Origin: Macrobrachium rosenbergii
Lineage: Eukaryota > Arthropoda > Malacostraca > Decapoda > Palaemonidae
Assembly: GCF_040412425.1 (NCBI RefSeq)
Contig: NC_089782.1
Span: forward strand, 17,790,622-17,854,621
Direction of reading: 5' to 3'
DNA: 64,000 nt
Positions within the stretch are counted from its first letter, which is position 1, and every line of letters begins with the position of its first letter. Shown here piece by piece: positions 1 through 9,279 of this stretch. A program made the position numbers and the translations under genes. The notes below the pieces were generated by a model. The model made no database searches, was not told where the DNA came from, and was given only the letters and a program-made list of their open reading frames with translations.

Positions 1-166
1 AAATTCCCCGGGTTTAGACGTAACAGAAACGCAGCGTAACTCTGTTTACTTTCTTCTCAAGCAACGCAATGATAACCCAGATTCCTGATTCATCATCGAA
101 TCCCATCATTATCTGTGGGGATGGTTTTCATTGTTCATCACTGTTAGAAACTATTTAGAGTTCTCA
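1..166. other. Left edge, no gene seen
   Basis: Mixed-composition sequence with no long open frame and no repeat I recognise. It ends where the left arm of the fold-back element begins. Confidence 0.5.
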
Positions 167-419
167 GTGGTAAACGCAAAAGCTGCTTAGTCGGTGGTAA
201 TGTTATCAGAGCACCTGTACACATGAATGTCGTTATCAACCGTGGCCACAATTAAGATGAACCCAGATTCCCTGAATATCTTTGTTTCTTGTGATTCTAT
301 TTGATTTTATTCAGGGAAATCTAGAGGTACAATCTCACAATTGGATCGCTATGGCTTATGAATTTAATGTTTTCGTATATTCTAAGGATAACGATGTGAT
401 TTATAGGCTGTCTACGTAT

Positions 420-459
<40 letters not shown>

Positions 460-496
460 TATATATATATAAATATTCTTCTTACTATGACACGTG

Positions 497-564
<68 letters not shown>

Positions 565-860
565 ATATATATGTATATATATATACATATATATATATGT
601 GTGTGTGTATGTAGATAGCCTATATATCACATCGATATCATTAGAATATACGAAAACATTAAATTCATAAGCATAGCGATCCAATTGTGTGATTGTACCT
701 CTAGATTTCCCTGAATAAAATCAAATAAAATCATAAGAAACAAAGATATTCAGGGAACGTGGGTTTATGTTAATTGTGACCACGGATAAAAAAGTGACAT
801 TCATTTGTACAGGTGCACTGATAGCATTATCACCGACTGAGCAGCTTTTGTGTTTACCAC
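167..860. mobile_element. Long imperfect inverted repeat (fold-back element)
   Basis: The left arm (about 167-420) is the reverse complement of the right arm (about 605-860), with scattered mismatches and small indels. The outer ends match as gtggtaaac on the left and gtttaccac on the right. Both arms carry the fragments tctagaggtacaatc / gattgtacctctaga and ttttcgtatattct / agaatatacgaaaa. The centre is an AC/AT/GT microsatellite. Matching stops abruptly at 167 and 860, which defines the element. No transposase frame is present. Short frames seen in both arms come only from the palindrome and the TA/CA repeats. It could be a non-autonomous fold-back or MITE-like DNA element, or a local inverted duplication around a microsatellite. 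I do not see a clear target-site duplication. Confidence 0.7.
419..612. repeat. Compound AC/AT/GT microsatellite
   Basis: A run of CA then TA (419-470) is followed by a 25-base break and then TA/TG runs (496-612). It forms the loop of the surrounding inverted repeat. It encodes a meaningless Tyr-Ile / Thr-His repeat in some frames. Confidence 0.95.
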
Positions 861-1010
861 AAAACATTCTTATTACTATGACACTTGATTTATATGTCAT
901 TACTACGAGGAAAATTAAAGTCTGGGAGTAAATCCTGACCGGTTTCGGCTTTAGTTTAAGCCATTAACGAAAGCCTGATGCATAGAGGTAGAAATTCAAA
1001 ACTTATATAC
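861..1010. other. Short unique spacer
   Basis: Non-repetitive sequence between the fold-back element and the SINE. No coding or RNA signal is seen. Confidence 0.4.
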
Positions 1011-1300
1011 TAGGGTTAAATTTAAGTATATCTTAGTTTAACCAGACCACTGGGCTAATTAACAGCTCTCCTAGAGAGGGCTGGCCCGAAGGATTAGATT
1101 TATTTTACGTGGCTCAGAACCAACTGGTTACTTAGCAACGGGACCTACAGGTTATTGTGGAATCCGAACCACATTATGAAGAGAAATGAATTTCTATCAC
1201 CAGAAATAAATTCCTCTAATTCTTCATTGGCCGGTCGGAGAGTCGAACGCTGGGCCAACAGCGTGCTAGCCGAGAGCTCTACCTACCCTTCCAACAAAGA
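1011..1300 (-). mobile_element. tRNA-derived SINE, near full length
   Basis: Read on the minus strand, this starts with a tRNA-like head (about 1,283 down to 1,229). The head carries a B-box match GTTCGACTC (complement of 1,240-1,248) and a weaker A-box-like segment tagagctctcgg near 1,280. The body continues down to about 1,020 and includes atgtggttcggattccac, gttgctaagtaacc and gagagctgttaatt. The same body occurs in the opposite orientation at about 3,880-4,062, showing it is dispersed. Head plus body is the standard layout of a Pol III-transcribed SINE mobilised by a partner LINE. I cannot name the family. The open frame crossing this stretch on the plus strand is incidental. Confidence 0.72.
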
Positions 1301-1520
1301 ACTATACTGTATACTGTATGTATGCACTAGGGTGATAGTACAAACAAACATACAGACTGTTTTTGGTTTTCAACAGTCTCTATGTTTCTTTGTGCTTTCC
1401 TCCTACCTTACATATTGTGAATTGGCACTACTGTGTGTGTGTCAGTCCTTCGTTAATGGCTTTGGAATAAAAAACAAACCAGTCAGGATTTAATGTTCTT
1501 AGTGGTGATAAAGATAAGTA
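1301..1520. other. Unique spacer, no gene seen
   Basis: AT-rich sequence with no recognised element. The plus-strand open frame that begins in the SINE runs to 1,493 but has no recognisable domain. Confidence 0.4.
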
Positions 1521-1523
1521 TAA

Positions 1524-1584
<61 letters not shown>

Positions 1585-1611
1585 TATATATATATGTTGT
1601 ATATATATAAC
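1521..1611. repeat. TA microsatellite
   Basis: An almost uninterrupted TA dinucleotide run with small breaks near 1,583 and 1,597. Confidence 0.95.
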
Positions 1612-1640
1612 TGAATCACGAAAATATGGAACGGATTAAT

Positions 1641-1790
1641 ATATATAAATAAAAACAAAATCCACGAAGGAAGAGTAACAATGGAATGCTGCGAGGGCCT
1701 TTCGACTGTCGTCCTTTACTTAGCAAAGGACGGCAGTCGAAAGGCCTCGCAGCACTCCATTGTTTCTCTTTCTTTCATGGATTTTGTCTT
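1641..1790. mobile_element. Hairpin (MITE-like) inverted repeat
   Basis: Two arms of about 70 bases pair around a tiny centre near 1,721-1,724 (ttag). The inner arms are nearly perfect: cctttcgactgtcgtccttt on the left against aaaggacggcagtcgaaagg on the right. Outer parts also match imperfectly, with aaaatccacgaagg on the left and tttcatggatttt on the right. TA microsatellites flank both sides. There is no coding content. The long perfect stem suggests a recent or selected fold-back, a miniature DNA transposon or a structured retroelement end. I looked for hammerhead ribozyme core motifs (CTGANGA with GAAA) and did not find the first. Confidence 0.7.
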
Positions 1791-1814
1791 TATATATATA
1801 TATATATATATAGA
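1787..1814. repeat. TA microsatellite
   Basis: A short TA run directly after the hairpin element. Confidence 0.9.
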
Positions 1815-2508
1815 ATAACTGTGTTCATAAGATTTCAGTAATCTGTTGACCACTATAAAAAATAGCTAAATTTTCCTTAATGCGTTGCAGTGTGTACTAA
1901 TATAAAACACCATATACTCTGGGAAAAGCCTAGGGAAACATTTGAAATGGCAATTAGTGGTAGTAGTAGTGGTGCTTTTCGAAGTTTGCTTTAAAACGGC
2001 TCTCTTGCGAAGTCTATTTTGCCTTTGGTCGTAAATCGTTTTCATTTATCGTTTACCCGTTCCAAATCAAACACCAGAGCGACTGCAACAGAGCCCGCAG
2101 GGTGTGCCCCGCCCCCGAGAAGTCAGAGGATGGGGCAGCATGCTGAAGCTGGGCAAAGTCCCTGGGGTATCAGCTGACCCTGAGAGGCATCCAGTCATCT
2201 TCCACAGAGCCTCGAGGAAATGGGACCACACGGGAGTATATAAACTATAAAATGGCTCTCGAACGTTTTCATTTAGTGACTCGGAAAAGTTCGCCCTTCG
2301 GCAGGTCTCATCAAGTGCCATAGAGGAGATATGGCTTGATTCTGGACGTTAGAACTTGAGACTTGTTCATTATTAATCTTTAACTGTTAGTATGTATTTG
2401 TATAATTCATTCCTTAGTATGACTATTTAAGTGACCGTTGAATTTTTACTTTTTTGAGCCACCCCTGTCAAAGGAAATGTATTAGTGTATGTATGTAGTG
2501 TGTAGAGA
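1815..2508. other. Unique sequence with a GC-richer island
   Basis: About 2,070-2,330 is clearly richer in G and C than its surroundings and has an open minus-strand frame of 84 codons. I recognise no domain, codon bias or splice signals in it. The segment agtatataaactataaaa near 2,235 resembles a TATA box but has no supporting context. No gene is called. Confidence 0.4.
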
Positions 2509-2548
2509 GTAGAGAGAGTATATATATATATATATATATTAAATATAA

Positions 2549-2610
<62 letters not shown>

Positions 2611-2612
2611 TG
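2509..2612. repeat. Compound GA/TA/GT microsatellite
   Basis: Short GA units are followed by TA runs, an interrupted AAATATA segment and a GT run. Confidence 0.95.
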
Positions 2613-3571
2613 GTTAAGAAATACAGGTTATCTCTTAGAGCTTAACAGGGTAATCTTTGCTCGAAAGTTCTCGCAAGTCAGTAAATCTAAACTATGTCTC
2701 ATAATTTGTTGACTACAAAATACTTCCCTCAATTTCAGCTTTAATCGATTTCCGTCCCGCCACCCATCCCCCTCCCCCCATCCCTAGCCCTTCCCAAATA
2801 CCTGAGACATTTCGGTAACAGAATAAGCACAGCGTTTCCCAACAGAGGCGGACGTTTTAATTTTGTACCAATATAGAAGCCAAATGAAGAACAGAGGAAT
2901 TAGGATAAAAGAAGGAACAAGAGTAAAATAGAATGGTAAACTAGAAAATTCTGACAAAACAAAGCGTTCATAGAAATTGAAAAGAGACTAAATTAAAATA
3001 TTTAATGAAACTTTCCTGTCGAAGACAATTATAAGCGAGATGGTGTAGATGAAGCACATGAAGTTACTGATCTAGAAAACTAAAAGAGGTTGAATTTTTA
3101 TACTTATTTTTGTACTGGAACGAACGTTTCGCACGTGATGGGGAAAAAGACAAATTAAATTTTGAGTTAGCAACTTGAGGAGATATTTAATTTTCTGACC
3201 GCCGACCTTCCATCTACCTAAATGCAATTTTACTAATTTGCGTGCATTTCATCGTTGAAGGGAAATTATCCATTACCATATGACAGGCGAAGTAATTTTA
3301 TATACAATCTTCTACGTCACTGACCACAGTCGACTAGCTACCAGACACACTGAGTCACTCGAACCAACAGATGATTAGTATGATTTAACGAAACGTGTCT
3401 AAGTAGGCTTTCCTCTCTGGGATTCAAACCTGTCCCTCTCGGGGTCTGCTGCAAAGCAATATGGGATTATGGGGGAAATTTTAGGTAGAATATGGTCGGT
3501 TTCGGAGTTCTGAGTTTCTAATCGTAGATAGTTTCAAGTAGCTATATTTGATAATTAAGATTGTTTCTACA
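2613..3571. other. Unique AT-rich sequence, no gene seen
   Basis: No long frame, duplication or recognised element. A C-rich tract near 2,756-2,790 (cccgccacccatccccctcc) is the only compositional oddity. Confidence 0.5.
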
Positions 3572-3572
3572 A

Positions 3573-3633
<61 letters not shown>

Positions 3634-3645
3634 ATATATATATCT
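3572..3645. repeat. AT microsatellite
   Basis: A nearly pure AT run of about 60 bases, then a G-interrupted tail. Frames through it give a Tyr-Ile repeat on both strands and should not be read as proteins. Confidence 0.95.
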
Positions 3646-3785
3646 GAGCTTATTCGTTTCATTTCTCGCCTCGTTTCAACCCTTGCAAATAGCGTTACAT
3701 AACGCTCAGCGTAGGGAATGGCTCTTACGTCACGTGACACCCTTCCCCCTTCGTGTCCAAACATCGGCCATTGTCAAATCACCCC

Positions 3786-4281
3786 GTAGCGGAAGTAGCG
3801 CCGTCATTGCACCTCGTGCGGTGCACTGTAAACATTACTTCAGGTTCTTTGCAACATGTCTTCGGCCCCTAGCTGCAATCCCTTTATTCATTTCTCGCTA
3901 TAATGTGGTTCGGATTCCACAATAAGCTGTAGGTCCCGTTGCTAAGTAACCAATTGGTTCTCAGCACACGGAAACAGTCTGTCCTTCCGGAGCCAGCCCA
4001 GGAGAGCTGTTAATCCCAGCCCAGTGGTCTGGTAAAACAAGATATACTTATCTTTTTTTAATGCAACCCCTCTCGTTTCTCTTACTGCCCCTCCTTTCAT
4101 ATTCTCTTTCTTCCATTTGACTTTCCACCCTCATCTAACAATTGATTCATAGTGCAACTGCGAGTTTTTCCTGTTACACCTTTCAAGCCTTTTACTGCCA
4201 ATTTCCATTTCAGCACTGAATGAACTCACAGGACCCAGTGCTTGGCCTTTGGCCTAAATTTTATATTCAATTCAATTAAGT
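3786..4281 (+). mobile_element. Dispersed retroposon, interrupted by a SINE
   Basis: The element starts with gtagcggaagtagcgccgtc, continues through gtgcactgtaaacattactt and cttcggcccctagctgcaat, is split by a SINE, and resumes with cttccatttgactttccacc, ttgattcatagtgcaactgc and cttggcctttggcctaaatt. It ends in an attcaattcaatt tail. From memory this matches a dispersed repeat seen widely in decapod genomic sequence; its formal family is unknown to me. A direct repeat flanks it: attgtcaaatcacccc at 3,770 and attgtcaaatcccccc at 4,284. This fits a target-site duplication of about 16 bp and supports target-primed insertion in plus orientation. No reverse transcriptase frame is present, so it is a SINE or a 5'-truncated LINE end. 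Confidence 0.65.
3880..4062 (+). mobile_element. SINE body nested in the retroposon
   Basis: This matches the body of the SINE at 1,011-1,300 in opposite orientation: tggttcggattccacaat, gtcccgttgctaagtaacca, gagagctgttaat and agtggtctggt are shared. The tRNA-like head is missing, so this copy is 5'-truncated, as is common for retroposons. It interrupts the surrounding element. The host sequence tgcaatccct (3,869) is repeated as tgcaacccct (4,063) right after the copy, as expected of an aged target-site duplication. Confidence 0.68.
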
Positions 4282-4523
4282 TCATTGTCAAATCCCCCCG
4301 CGGAGGGAGTTTAGGTGATGCAGGCACTCACTTTTCATTTGACTACGTGATGGTGCCCTCAGCGCTATCAATCACGCCCGTAATTGCATTAATTACGCCC
4401 ACCACCGCCCATTTGTCTCGAGTGATTTCGCACGCACGAACTGTTTGATGTACCGGCCTGGGGACGTAAATGTGACGTCACTCTTGACTGATTAGCCATG
4501 ACGCAGGAGTTTATGGCTGCCAT
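4282..4523. other. Unique sequence after the retroposon
   Basis: This is the pre-insertion locus resuming after the target-site duplication. It is GC-richer than average, with acgtcac/gacgtca-like fragments near 4,470. No gene is recognised. Confidence 0.4.
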
Positions 4524-4557
<34 letters not shown>

Positions 4558-4560
4558 TCA
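4524..4560. repeat. CT microsatellite
   Basis: A pure CT run with one G interruption. Confidence 0.95.
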
Positions 4561-5639
4561 AAGATGTTAATCACTTATGCATAACATACTATAGTGCTTG
4601 TTGATGCAAATGTATCACTTAAAAGCGTAAGTGGTTGGTGTGTGGTATGCGTCTTGCAAGTATGAAGGCAGTTGCTTGCAAAATCTGCATCTCTGGAGGT
4701 AATGAAGGTTTTTCCACAGTTACTGGAATGTCATTCTGTCTGAAGACATTTACTCATAGAAAAGACGACACTGCACTACGGTTAAAGAAAAAAAAAAAAA
4801 AGTGGACGCTAAAGGAACCTTTCGTTTCTTTTGCTGTCAAACTGCAGCGCAGTCTTGTCTTAGCTATATTTTCGATATTTGTGGAAGTCTCGAAATGCTG
4901 CAAAATCTGCACTCTATCATTATCTCCGTAATGCCATGGCTGATGTTCATCAGTTAATTAATGTACCAAAATCAACCATTTCCTTGTTTTTGTTTTCAAT
5001 ACTTTTCATATGCTATTGCTACAACCATTACTGCTACCACCAACGATAATTATATGCCGGTTTACTTCGTTTCAGGTGATATTAAAGTAACTTGATTTGA
5101 TTTATAATTTGATGCTATAAAATAATTACTTAATGTTCCCTCAAATAATCGTAACCATCGGTAACTGTCATGAGACTGTGTTGCATCAACATACCCGTGT
5201 AATATCAAGAATGGCCACCATTTCAAAGTCAACATTTAAAAAGCAGAATGCCTCGGGCACACGGACTCTAAAATGGAAACAAAGGAAGAAAAACAAAACA
5301 CAACCAAAATTTGAACACTTATGTTGATAGAGCAAAGCAAAGAGTTTTTGTGCTCTAGCTTGAACAACTCGGGGAAAACCGTTAACTTAGAAATAACTGG
5401 ACATTCATGAAACATCCTAGAATCATTTTAGTACTAGATCTGATAATGTAGTACGTATTTTATAAAAAGAATAATTGTAAGCTCGGGCCATGGAAGTTAA
5501 AAATTCGGCTCGATGCCTGTTATGATTTAAATACCGCTACCACTCCTTGGCGTTTTGCGTCACACCTAATTAGTTTTCAAAGGTAGACTTTTCCGTATCC
5601 TTGAATAGTTTCTGTTGTCTCCACCAGGTGTCTGGGTTT
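4561..5639. other. Intergenic-like sequence upstream of a candidate gene start
   Basis: AT-rich with a poly-A tract at 4,787-4,801. Small frames (for example 4,635-4,931 and 5,133-5,327 on the plus strand) have no recognisable domain, and one runs through the poly-A. A TATA-like gatttaaatacc near 5,524 is too far from the initiator described next to be its TATA box. Confidence 0.4.
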
Positions 5640-5658
5640 TCAGTTTCAGGATGGCAGC
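5640..5658 (+). promoter_or_regulatory. Initiator plus TISU/YY1-like start context
   Basis: TCAGTT at 5,640-5,645 matches the arthropod initiator consensus TCAGTY. CAGGATGGCAGC at 5,647-5,658 differs from the TISU consensus SAASATGGCGGC at two positions. TISU elements combine a YY1 site with a start codon and are known from genes with very short 5' leaders. If the A at 5,642 is the transcription start, the leader would be 9 nucleotides. The motifs are seen; their function is inferred. Confidence 0.35.
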
Positions 5659-5732
5659 CATATTGTGTGAGTGTATTAAAACTATCTCTCGTATTTTAGT
5701 GTATAAAGGTCAGTACGAAGTGCTCGGCTGTG
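5651..5732 (+). CDS. Candidate first coding exon, unknown protein
   Basis: ATG at 5,651 opens a frame of 27 codons plus one base. It starts MAAILCECIK and ends QYEVLGC, then meets GTAAGT at 5,733, a textbook splice donor. The exon would end in phase 1. The N-terminus has a short hydrophobic stretch but no clear signal peptide or known motif, and I do not recognise the protein. Support is the coincidence of initiator, start context, open frame and donor within 100 bases. Against it, 27 codons is short enough to be open by chance, and no downstream exon is firmly identified. A possible partner exon lies at 7,939-8,213. Confidence 0.35.
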
Positions 5733-7938
5733 GTAAGTAATATTGCTAAATAGTGATTGAATGCTTAGGCCACTTTAGGCGTTTCGTATAGGCCTTGAGA
5801 ATGGTTTGACTAATCGGTGGCTCCACCATAAGGGAATTTTAAATTGGTATGAAAGCGATGCCGTGCATTGAGCTGTTGAGTATAGGTAGTGTATCTGTTC
5901 CTTTAAAGATTTGTCAGAAATCTAAGATCCGTTATGCATTGTCCTCAAACACACTAAAGTATCAGCTATCAGTGGTGAGAGCTACTGGATGAAAGCCCAT
6001 AAGTGATGAAGTATCACCCGTAGACAATTGTTACTCAAGAAAATCTAGCTGATTAGGCCTACACATTGCATTTCATCATATACGGTGGGCATTAGTTTAT
6101 TGGCTACGCATTGTACATTAGCCTACAGTTTTTCTTACGAATGGCTGTTCTGTAAAACGTTTTTATGGGCTTGTGCCTGTGGTGTCCATTCAGCTAAATC
6201 ACAAATGTCCCAAGTCATGACCGAATAAAAATGCCCTTAAGAGCATCGGGTAAATTGACTTGAAATTGATAAATTTATAGATATTTATATGTTGAAATTA
6301 TTTCAAAAGAATTTTTTTGGACATAAAGAACTTAAATTTCCTCGACCCCATGTTAGACCCATGTAAACATTGTGCTATCCTCAGAAGAATTTTTAACATC
6401 TGAAAGTTTGACATTTTTAAAGGGTTTTCATTCATTTTAGGCCGACAACAAACCTGCATTATGATATTGAATGAAACTTATTAACATCAGCCACCCCAAA
6501 TATTAGCTTGTTAAGATAAACAACCCTCATGATGCTCTGGTGTTGTTCTTTACAACGTCAGTTTATTTTTAAAAGTAATACAAATGTTTCTCGGCCAAAA
6601 CTGTGTTTATTGATTACAGTTTGACTGCTGATGAATTTTTAGCTATGGAGAGGGGACATTTTTAAGTCGTTTTTTATTAATTTTGTATACAGTATATCAT
6701 TTATTTGGATATTGTGTTCTTATATTAATGATGGAAATAAACCTCAAAAACATGTAAATCACATCATTGTACAACAGAAAACCTGCATATGGATGTTGAA
6801 TTAGGATATTCAGTATCGGTATTTTGTCATATTTTTCATATAAATTTTTTTTCAATGTTTTCAGACCGTGAATCAGGACATTTCATTTTGGTATTCTTTC
6901 ATATTGGATATTAGGACCTAAAATATTAATTTTTTTTCTTGTAAAAATTCAGTATTGTGATGATATAAACACATAAGCTTAATTAAATCTGAAATCTCTA
7001 TCAGTTTGAACTAAATTTGCCTATTTTTATTTGGTCAGAACATTGTCTTGATATTAGTATTATTGTTACCTTCTGTTTAGCTGTATTTCTACAACAGCCT
7101 AACATTACCATCAGCACGGTCTAGGGCGCCGTTTTGTACCCAGTCTGGCCTAGGTCACCGTGACCCTGCCGCAGCTGTGACCCACTCCAAAGGCATTAAA
7201 ATTTGTCTCTTGAAAGAACTGGTGTAGTTTGTTGATAGTAGCTCTTGTTCTTAACGTCTGATTAATATTCTTAATCAGAAAACCATACAAAAATCGTATC
7301 ACAATTTTTTTAGGGATTTTTACCAATGGTGGTTTTATTAGATTTCGATGTTCATGCGAGTAGGGCTCCCAGTCAAATTTTTTGTCTTGATGCATTTCCT
7401 GTAAGGATAGCTAGTGTATTTTGAGTGTTGGTATTTTCACCGAGTAATGTGGGGACATGGTCAGTGCTGAAACTAGTGGTTTGTGGTCTCCGTTTCATAA
7501 ATAAAATGAGACATTGTAATTTGAGCTTGCTTAAAAAAGTATTATTTTTACAATAGTTCCAACTCATTCTATAATAATTTATAGTATTATAGATGCATTT
7601 ACCACAAACAGTAATTTAAACTTTTGGTCTCTGAACACTTTTGGGAAATTCACCATATCCGAGATACAGAATGTTTATATAATCCCCATCCTCGAAAAAT
7701 TTCTAAGTGTTTTTTTTTTTATACTCTGATGCGAGTTTGTTTTGTTTAGAACTGCATTGTGGTTCTGATGAAATTCTTTCCTTAAAAATTGCATTGTGGG
7801 GTAGTTACGTGTTGTCATGGGGAGTCACGTGACCTAGTGAAAATCTTAAGCAGGTGTCAGACATTTTCCTTGCCATTTGGTTCAAGTCTGTCATAGGAGT
7901 GGAGGTCATGTCCAGTCTGTGTTGTCTTGTAACTTTGA
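5733..7938. other. Intron-like AT-rich sequence
   Basis: Low-complexity AT-rich DNA with many T runs and no repeat family I recognise. It would be an intron if the flanking candidate exons are real. Minus-strand frames at 7,150-7,395 and 7,373-7,567 have no recognised domain. A GC-richer patch at 7,110-7,180 has no open coding signature. Confidence 0.4.
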
Positions 7939-8213
7939 TTATTTTCCCAAAGCAGTCGTGATTTCTTTGAAAATGGAAACCACGGTGCATTGAATTTAAA
8001 GACAACATGGAGTGTTACCTGCAGCAGCACCAGTTCAGTTTTACACCGATTTTTACTTGAAGCTGCTAAATTATATCCACCCATAAGTGACACTCAGCCA
8101 TCATCACCACCTAGGAATAATTTTCTGATGACGACGACGACGACACCTGTAGATGAGCCACAACCATCTTGTTTTGATATAACCCATCAAACGTTTGTGT
8201 CCATCCAATTAAG
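7939..8213 (+). CDS. Candidate internal exon, unknown protein
   Basis: A plus-strand frame is open from 7,939 after a TGA. Its stop, TAA, lies at 8,215 inside a donor-like AAG|GTAAAT at 8,214. The C-terminal half looks like a flexible protein segment: VLHRFLLEAAKLYPP, then a Ser/Pro-rich stretch, five threonines encoded by ACG/ACA codons near 8,130-8,145, and QPSCFDITHQTFVSIQL. There is no good upstream ATG in frame, so it makes sense only as an internal exon. Candidate acceptors are ttttcccaaagcag ending at 7,955 and gttcag ending at 8,038; the second would keep phase with the candidate exon at 5,651-5,732. None has a strong pyrimidine tract. Minus-strand frames overlapping it are taken as shadows. 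It may be chance. Confidence 0.25.
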
Positions 8214-9279
8214 GTAAATTTATAATTGTTTTTATTGTAGACATGATTTACCTTCTGTAACCCTGTGGCTAGCGCACAGCTCAACATTATTCTCTTGCCA
8301 GGTATATATCTGAGCCTGCCACTTGAATCATTATAAATGCGGATAGCATTGAAGCTACTGATCCACCACCCCCCCTTGGTTAAAGGGATGTTAGGCTACA
8401 TTACACTAGACCTATGTTGCCTGACTTATGGCTTGCTAGGTATGCTATGATTTACCTCATTTTATTCATTAACTCAAATGCTGTTTTGTGTCGATGGTGA
8501 TTTACCCCACCCAAACTCCCCATTCCTAAAGGGTCCCCAACCTTGTTGGATGTAGTAGAGGTGTATAGGGCTAGTAACTCAAAAACAACTCATTTCGATG
8601 TATTACTATCATGGCATAACAATTTCAGAACACATTAAAACACACACATGAAAATACATAATTACTAGAAAATGGAGTTGAACTGTTGTAAAATCACCAT
8701 AAGAACTGTCCTTTCTTAGTCATGGCGCTTCTGGTGCAGACGTGCGACCCAAGTTTAATAGATTATTTTAGCTGTATTGCTGAATTGCTGAATTTATATT
8801 GAATGTTTATATATTGCAGTAAATGTATTGAGATCACTTCCTTCATGTCCTATTTTGACAGTAAACCAAGGGGCTTAGTAAACTCCTTAAATGCTGGACA
8901 CTCCCATATACTCCACCAGTTATGATTCTGATTAAGGCAAGAACCAGGGGGCTTAAGTAAAAACAGAACTGGTTCCAGGGAAATGACGGATGCAAACCAG
9001 CCAAAGTGATCTGGCTTGATACCTCCTTTTGGTTTGACAGTGATTAGGATTCCCCTGACCACAGTTATTTTCCAAGATTTACCCTAGTTTTAAATGACAC
9101 TGGAATAGAGAGGGGTCCAGGGGCGATTTGCTACATATTGGGGCTTGAAATGTTTAGAAAACTTGCCAAACTTCTGGAAAAAATTAGTTCCCAGAATGGA
9201 CTAAAAACCCATCTTTGTGACAGGTCACAGCCAAGATTTTGACATCCTGCTTAATACTTGAGTTTTGATAAACCATCTC
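8214..9279. other. Low-copy sequence leading into the first satellite
   Basis: No recognised gene. A minus-strand frame at 8,850-9,062 has no known domain. Scattered fragments such as aaccagggggctta near 8,941 and aactggttccaggg near 8,968 loosely resemble the satellite that follows and may be very decayed edge units, but this is not secure. Confidence 0.4.

Noticed and set aside
282..684. Tyr-Ile / Thr-His rich small proteins
   Set aside because: Translations of TA/CA microsatellites inside a palindrome, so nearly the same peptide appears on both strands.
1229..1283. Genuine tRNA gene
   Set aside because: Only a B box and a weak A box are present, no full cloverleaf can be folded, and the sequence continues into a SINE body found elsewhere in the window.
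1675..1765. Hammerhead ribozyme in the hairpin element
   Set aside because: GAAA is present next to a stem but the CTGANGA core is missing on both strands.
2230..2255. TATA-box promoter
   Set aside because: TATA-like words are expected in AT-rich DNA, and no transcript or frame follows.
3548..3925. 125-codon plus-strand frame
   Set aside because: It runs through the AT microsatellite and then into the retroposon and SINE, with no independent coding evidence.
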